From Muribaculaceae bacterium Isolate-013 (NCI) (GTDB taxonomy: Bacteria > Bacteroidota > Bacteroidia > Bacteroidales > Muribaculaceae), in assembly GCA_004102785.1 (NCBI GenBank), contig SCEJ01000016.1, forward strand, positions 1 to 61,103: DNA of 61,103 nt, written 5' to 3'. This document shows, one piece after another, positions 57,279 through 61,103 of this stretch. A program made the translations under genes and the position numbers. The notes under the pieces are model-generated. The model made no database searches. It was given only the letters and a program-made list of their open reading frames with translations, and was not told the origin of the DNA. Each line of letters opens with the position of its first letter. Position 1 is the first letter of the stretch.

Positions 57279-58568
57279 TCAGGAGCGGGGACGGTAGATG
57301 AGGGTGCGGGCGCGGCCGGGGGCGAAGAGGGCGGCCGCCGATGAGCGTACCTCTTCAGGGGTGAGGCTGCGGTAGCGGCACAAAGGCTCGGCGGGGTCGT
57401 GGCCGTGCATCTCGGCCAGGGCATAGGCTTCGGCTCGCGGCTGCAGGGGGAGCAGCGAGAAGGTGCGGTCGGACTCCACGGTGTTTTTCACGCGTTCGAG
57501 CTCACGTGGTGCCGGAGCGTGCGACGCTATCCCGGCAAGTTCCTCGCGTATGGCCTCCAGGGCACGCGCCTCGGCCTGCGGGCCGTTCTCGAGCAGGCGT
57601 GCGCTTACGAGGAAGAGCCCGGGGTGGTCGGAGCCGAGGATTGAGGCGTCGAGGTCGGAGAATACGTTGCCCGGCCGGAGCAGCCGGCGGTAAAAGCGCG
57701 AGGAGCGTCCGTTGGCAAGGATATCCGACACGGCATCGGCGGCGGCAAAGCCCGGCGCGCCGTAAGCCGCCATGGGGAATGCCATGGTGATTGCCGTCTG
57801 CGGCACGTTGCCGGACGCCTCGGTGAGGCGTTCGCCGTCAGGCTCCGGCTCGTCGGAATAGAGGCGCGGGGCAATCTGCCTGGCCGGAATCTGTCCGAAC
57901 CATTTCTGAACCAGCGCGTGAAGTCGCTCGGACGTGACGTTGCCGGCCACGGAGAGCACAGCGTTGTTGGGGGCATAGTGGGCGGCGAACCAGCGTCGCA
58001 CATCATCCTGTGTCACCTGCTCGATATGAGCGAACTCCTTGCCAATCACCGGAGTGCGGTAGGGATGGGTGGTGTAGCACATGGCTCTGAGCAGGTGCTC
58101 GCTGTCGCCGTAGGGACGGTTGAGGCACACCTGCTTGAACTCCTCCACCACCACCTGCCGCTGCACTTCGAGAGGCTTTTCGGCGAAAGCGAGCGAAAGC
58201 ATGCGGTCGCTCTCGAGCCACAGGGCAGTCTCGATGTTCGCTGCCGGGAGTATATCGAAGAAATTGGTGTAGTCGGTCGAGGTCCAGGCGTTCGACTGTC
58301 CTCCGGCACGGGTGAGCTCGCCGTCGAAGTCGGCAATATTGGCCGAACCGCCGAACATAAGGTGCTCGAAGAGGTGGGCCATTCCGGTGTGGCCGGGGTG
58401 TTCGTCGCGCGAGCCGACATTATACAGCACATCGACCACCGCCATGGCCTGCGTGGGGTCGTAGTCGAGGACTACACGGAGTCCGTTTTCAAGTGAGAAT
58501 CGATGAAGCAAGGTCCGGGAATTAAATATCAGATGATAATCAAGGTTGGATTGAGAGGATGGCGGCAT
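57279..58568 (-). CDS. M16-family zinc peptidase
   Basis: A 429-residue insulinase/PqqL-type peptidase. The inverted zinc motif HxxEH appears as GMAHLFEHLMFGGSANIADF near residue 63, with the downstream Glu in ALWLESDRMLSLAFAEKPLE. The second half is the inactive partner domain (APNNAVLSVAGNVTSERLHA). One M16 unit only, so it would work as a dimer or with another subunit. No signal peptide, so probably cytoplasmic. It begins 29 nt inside the manA gene, implying co-expression. A G8 tract lies just past its stop codon. Confidence 0.9.
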   Translation of the reverse strand: MPPSSQSNLDYHLIFNSRTLLHRFSLENGLRVVLDYDPTQAMAVVDVLYNVGSRDEHPGHTGMAHLFEHLMFGGSANIADFDGELTRAGGQSNAWTSTDYTNFFDILPAANIETALWLESDRMLSLAFAEKPLEVQRQVVVEEFKQVCLNRPYGDSEHLLRAMCYTTHPYRTPVIGKEFAHIEQVTQDDVRRWFAAHYAPNNAVLSVAGNVTSERLHALVQKWFGQIPARQIAPRLYSDEPEPDGERLTEASGNVPQTAITMAFPMAAYGAPGFAAADAVSDILANGRSSRFYRRLLRPGNVFSDLDASILGSDHPGLFLVSARLLENGPQAEARALEAIREELAGIASHAPAPRELERVKNTVESDRTFSLLPLQPRAEAYALAEMHGHDPAEPLCRYRSLTPEEVRSSAAALFAPGRARTLIYRPRS

Positions 58569-59526
58569 GCCCGGTTATGGTCATGGAGGGGGCACAAGCG
58601 GGGATGAGCACCGTCTGGCCGCGGTGCAGCGTCACCGGGGCGGAGCCGGGGCGCGAGGTGCCGTTGAAAGTGAAGGTGACTTCGCCGTCAAGGCACATGA
58701 AGATGCGGAAAGAGTCGGGGTCGGCCGGCATAGCCAATTCGCCGTCTACTTCCAGGCGGTCGACCCGGAAGTAATCGCAGTCAACGATTTCGTCATGGCC
58801 GGGCGCCACATGGCGCGATTTGTTGCGGTAGTCGGGGCTGACGGTATAGTCCACAGACTCCCGAGCCTGGTCGATATGCAGCTCGCGGAGGTTTCCGCCA
58901 GCGTCACGACGCCCATAGTCGTAGATGCGGTATGTGATGTCGCTTGACTGCTGCACCTCAACAAGGAGGTTGCCTGCACCGATTGAGTGTATTCTTCCGG
59001 CCGGGATAAAGAAAGTGTCGCCCGGGCGGGAGTCATACGAGGCCACATAGTCGCCAATCCGGCCTGCCGCGGCTATCTCGCCAAGACTTTCAGGCTTAAG
59101 CCTGCGGCTAAGTCCGATATGAATTTTTGCTCCCGGACGCGAGGAGAGCACATACCACATCTCAGTCTTTCCCCTGGCATTATGGCGACGCATCGCCACG
59201 GAATCACACGGATGCACCTGCATTGAGAGGTCCTGGTCGGCGTCGATAATCTTCACCAGCAGGGGGAAATGGGCGCCATATCGCCCATAGACTCTCGAGC
59301 CGAGCAAAGCCGCGCCATAGCGTGCGACAAGCTCGCCTAAAGTCAGCCCCTCCAGAGCTCCCGTTGCCACAACAGATTCCGCTCCGGGCAATGCCGAGAC
59401 CTCCCAGCTCTCGCCAATCCCGACGAGATCCGAATCAAGGCTCTTGTACTGCTTTATGGCAGAACCTCCCCATATCTTTGTATGGAGATTCGGGCGGAAT
59501 AATATGGCGCAATCGAGTTCGTTCAT
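58540..59526 (-). CDS. manA: Mannose-6-phosphate isomerase, class I
   Basis: Interconverts mannose 6-phosphate and fructose 6-phosphate. The 328-residue cupin enzyme has KIWGGSAIKQYKSLDSDLVG at the N-terminus. Metal ligands lie in LSMQVHPCDSVAMRRHNARG and KTEMWYVLSS. The catalytic strand is FFIPAGRIHSIGAGNLLVEV, followed by QQSSDITYRIYDYGRRDAGG. The short form of about 320 residues is typical of Bacteroidales and Firmicutes. It feeds GDP-mannose synthesis or mannose use. Overlaps the M16 gene. Confidence 0.94.
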   Translation of the reverse strand: MNELDCAILFRPNLHTKIWGGSAIKQYKSLDSDLVGIGESWEVSALPGAESVVATGALEGLTLGELVARYGAALLGSRVYGRYGAHFPLLVKIIDADQDLSMQVHPCDSVAMRRHNARGKTEMWYVLSSRPGAKIHIGLSRRLKPESLGEIAAAGRIGDYVASYDSRPGDTFFIPAGRIHSIGAGNLLVEVQQSSDITYRIYDYGRRDAGGNLRELHIDQARESVDYTVSPDYRNKSRHVAPGHDEIVDCDYFRVDRLEVDGELAMPADPDSFRIFMCLDGEVTFTFNGTSRPGSAPVTLHRGQTVLIPACAPSMTITGHAAILSIQP

Positions 59527-59606
59527 AATCTCATTCTGCTGAATGGTCTGTTGCCATAGGGTCGGCAGGCCGTTAATCCCGACGAACCGGAGTGTGGCGC
59601 AACAAA

Positions 59607-59642
59607 CTTATAAAACTTATATGAATTATAAAAATTATAAGC
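59607..59642. repeat. Four 9-bp units of CTTATAAAA type
   Basis: CTTATAAAA, CTTATATGA, ATTATAAAA and ATTATAAGC in a row downstream of the tRNA-Glu/rpsT unit. A different sequence from the GGAC-type arrays but with the same 9-bp period and the same kind of position at a gene end. Confidence 0.7.
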
Positions 59643-59728
59643 GGTGGTTATTCTCTGCCGCAGCCACAAAGCCGCTCAGTGTCACATCCGGACGGGTAAC
59701 CGCGGTGGCAGACAATACGGTGGCTCCG

Positions 59729-59770
59729 AAAAAATTTGCGTCCGCGAACCTTGGCAGTTCACGGACGCAA
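59729..59770 (-). terminator. Terminator of the rpsT/tRNA-Glu unit
   Basis: A 14-bp stem with one G-T pair (59736-59749 and 59757-59770) followed on the minus strand by AAATTTTTTCGG. Confidence 0.85.
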
Positions 59771-59783
59771 GCTCTTGTGCAGG

Positions 59784-59855
59784 TAGCCCATAGCAGAATC
59801 GAACTGCTCTTTCAAGAATGAAAATCTTGCGTCCTAACCGATAGACGAATGGGCC
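59784..59855 (-). tRNA. tRNA-Glu (anticodon TTC), copy 1
   Basis: A 72-nt cloverleaf with acceptor GGCCCAT/ATGGGCT, anticodon arm CAAGA-TTTTCAT-TCTTG giving TTC, and T arm GTTCGATTC. CCA is not encoded. It is identical to the copy at 60310-60381 and lies downstream of rpsT on the same strand, 159 nt after the rpsT stop. Confidence 0.96.
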
Positions 59856-60014
59856 GTTATCAACCCATCTGCTTTCGCAAGCCGGTGGGAGAAAAATTAC
59901 GAGAATATTATTTGGATAAGTATCGAAATTCTATTCTGGCTGCGTGCGGAGTGGTGAATCAGTGTGTGTGACTTTCACGCCGCGTGCGGTTTGCGGAGAG
60001 AACAGAGCGTAAAA

Positions 60015-60269
60015 TCAGCCCAGTTTGTTGATGTGCAGGGCGAGCTTGCTCTTGAGGTTCGAAGCTTTGTTCTTCGAGATGGATTTCTTTGAAGCGAGGC
60101 GGTCGAGCATAGCCACTACCTTCACGTAAGTTTCCTGAGCCTGAGCCTTATCGGTCATGGCGCGGAGGCGACGCACGGCGTTGCGTGCGGTCTTTGCGTA
60201 GTAGCGGTTGCGGAGACGACGGCTCTGTGTCTGGCGAATGCGTTTTAATGCGGATTTATGATTTGCCAT
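60015..60269 (-). CDS. rpsT: 30S ribosomal protein S20
   Basis: An 84-residue highly basic helical protein that binds 16S rRNA. Family signatures are [20 protein letters not shown] at the N-terminus and [20 protein letters not shown] near the end. In most bacteria rpsT autoregulates through its leader. Here the leader would include or follow a tRNA-Glu, so processing of the tRNA may set the mRNA 5' end. Confidence 0.97.
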   Translation of the reverse strand: MANHKSALKRIRQTQSRRLRNRYYAKTARNAVRRLRAMTDKAQAQETYVKVVAMLDRLASKKSISKNKASNLKSKLALHINKLG

Positions 60270-60309
60270 TTCGTGTGAAATCTCTTTAATTTCTTAATTT
60301 TGTTATTTG

Positions 60310-60381
60310 TAGCCCATAGCAGAATCGAACTGCTCTTTCAAGAATGAAAATCTTGCGTCCTAACCGATAGACGAATGGGCC
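60310..60381 (-). tRNA. tRNA-Glu (anticodon TTC), copy 2
   Basis: Identical in all 72 positions to the copy at 59784-59855. It lies 40 nt upstream of rpsT and 66 nt downstream of a consensus promoter, so it is the first element of a tRNA-rpsT-tRNA transcript. Confidence 0.96.
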
Positions 60382-60698
60382 GGCCTGGTGCAACTGCGCC
60401 TTGGGCACTTCATATGGCAAAGTGGCGTCGGGCGTATTTTGCGACTGCAAAGTTAGACGTTTTTTTTAAACCCTGCAAATTTTTGCGATAATTTTTCGAT
60501 TTTTCGGCTTTTTAACGCACGGCTCTTTCATTTAAGATTTGGTCTCATTGTCGAGAAATGTGTTATTTTATAGCGAGAGCAGTGCGGACGGAGATGAGCT
60601 TTAGTCTCTGATTTTCAATGAAATAAGTGTGATAAAAATTTGGCCAAGTGGTAGATTTTTAGTAACTTTATAGGTGAATATCAAACAGTTACGTTAAA
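60382..60698. other. Intergenic region between tRNA-Glu and the ISAs1 remnant
   Basis: 317 bp, AT-rich on the right, containing the tRNA/rpsT promoter and presumably the left end of the insertion element. A partial inverted repeat, GGCCAAGTGG (60641-60650) with CCACTTGACC (60704-60713), brackets the transposase start. I cannot fix the outer terminal repeat or a target duplication. Confidence 0.6.
60448..60479 (-). promoter_or_regulatory. Consensus promoter of tRNA-Glu/rpsT unit
   Basis: Minus-strand TTTG (60479-60476), a 20-bp spacer and TAACTTTG (60455-60448), a perfect -33/-7 match as expected for a strongly expressed stable-RNA and ribosomal-protein unit. Confidence 0.8.
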
Positions 60699-61103
60699 AT
60701 GAAGCCACTTGACCAAAGCCTTTCGATTGACGCGCATAAGCTCAATCACACCGCAAAAGTAATAAATAAATTCGTTCCACAGGGCAGTATTCTGGAACGG
60801 CTGATGAATTTTGCCGCCTCAGTCCCTGATTTCCGCAGATGCGACAAAGGAAACATCCGGCATCGACTCAGCGACATCATCATTCTGATGATACTCGGAC
60901 GGACGTGCGGGCATGTCGGACGTTCCGATATAATAGCGTTCGGCAAATATAATCTTAATAACGCGAGTTCGGGATAAGAACTTAAAGCCAACCAGCCGTC
61001 ATTGCGATACGGCATTGAGGACAGGCTGGTGGAACACACACCGGTATATTCTTACACCGAAGGTCCCGAACTGGCCCACGGCAGGATAGAGACGAGAACC
61101 TGC
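60699..61103 (+). pseudogene. ISAs1-family transposase remnant with internal deletion
   Basis: The first 92 codons match the N-terminal domain of ISAs1 transposases (FAASVPDFRRCDKGNIRHRL then SDIIILMILGRTCGHVGRSD and IIAFGKYNLNN). They end in TAA at 60975-60977. In the same frame the next codons read ELKANQPSLRYGIEDRL and later GPELAHGRIETRTC, which belong to the C-terminal part of the same family. The intervening region with the first two DDE acidic residues, about 170 codons by comparison with remembered family members, is missing, so the element cannot move by itself. The right part runs off the window edge. Confidence 0.8.

Noticed and set aside
59543-59821. Possible small protein gene (about 92 codons) before the tRNA-Glu
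   Set aside because: The frame crosses the 9-bp repeat, the terminator and part of the tRNA gene; no promoter or conserved motif.

Overview
The window is a 61.1-kb piece of a GC-rich Bacteroidales chromosome, most likely from the Muribaculaceae (S24-7) or close relatives. The order-level call rests on many TAnnTTTG promoter boxes, almost no Shine-Dalgarno sites, and Bacteroidales gene neighbourhoods: recF-DUF721, DUF3256-xseA-xseB, DUF4271-hemD-rnpA-yidD and debranching enzyme-glycosyltransferase-GH57. The family-level call is inference from gene content and base composition. The window opens in a degenerate, AT-richer intergenic stretch and closes inside a broken ISAs1-type transposase.

Layout. 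1-1143: accessory sequence with a partial gene, an orphan promoter and dispersed palindromic repeats. 1144-5685: menA, recF, DUF721, thioesterase, sugar-phosphate isomerase, ribH and folK. 5669-12316: TPR/retropepsin protein, ansA and metG on the minus strand, then divergent lpxB. 12453-20265: exonuclease VII genes, DUF3256, a DEAD-box helicase, a PepSY-like protein and a large secreted multidomain protein. 20388-24791: HAD phosphatase with a histidine kinase, then an RprY/RprX-like two-component pair. 24913-33395: a secreted GH13 amylase with two starch-binding modules, an AsnC regulator, a glycosyltransferase/SDR/sirtuin run, TatD and S1/P1 nuclease. 33569-40783: tRNA-Pro, a secreted repeat protein and a three-gene cytoplasmic alpha-glucan cluster. 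40934-50922: PH-domain protein, gdhA, a glycosyltransferase, an acyltransferase-like protein, pgi, the yidD-rnpA-hemD-DUF4271 run and a Na/Pi cotransporter. 51145-59526: a polytopic GT-C-like protein, a four-gene envelope cluster with three LysM proteins, an M16 peptidase and manA. 59784-60381: rpsT between two identical tRNA-Glu genes.

Themes. Alpha-glucan use is split between the cell surface (GH13 with CBM26-like modules; a SusE/F-like repeat protein) and the cytoplasm (debranching enzyme, glycosyltransferase, GH57), with pgi and manA feeding central metabolism. Envelope building is represented by lpxB, the KdsD-like isomerase, the glycosyltransferases and the LysM cluster.

The most unusual signals are: 9-bp-period repeat arrays at gene ends, two of which are face-to-face complementary pairs; three genes whose start codon lies where transcription should begin (lpxB, the HAD gene, the glycosyltransferase at 43066); a histone-H1-like tail on the GH57 enzyme; the LysM cluster with a G8 tract in its promoter; a sirtuin without zinc cysteines; and an ISAs1 transposase with its catalytic middle deleted. 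No CRISPR array, rRNA operon, prophage or toxin-antitoxin module was seen.
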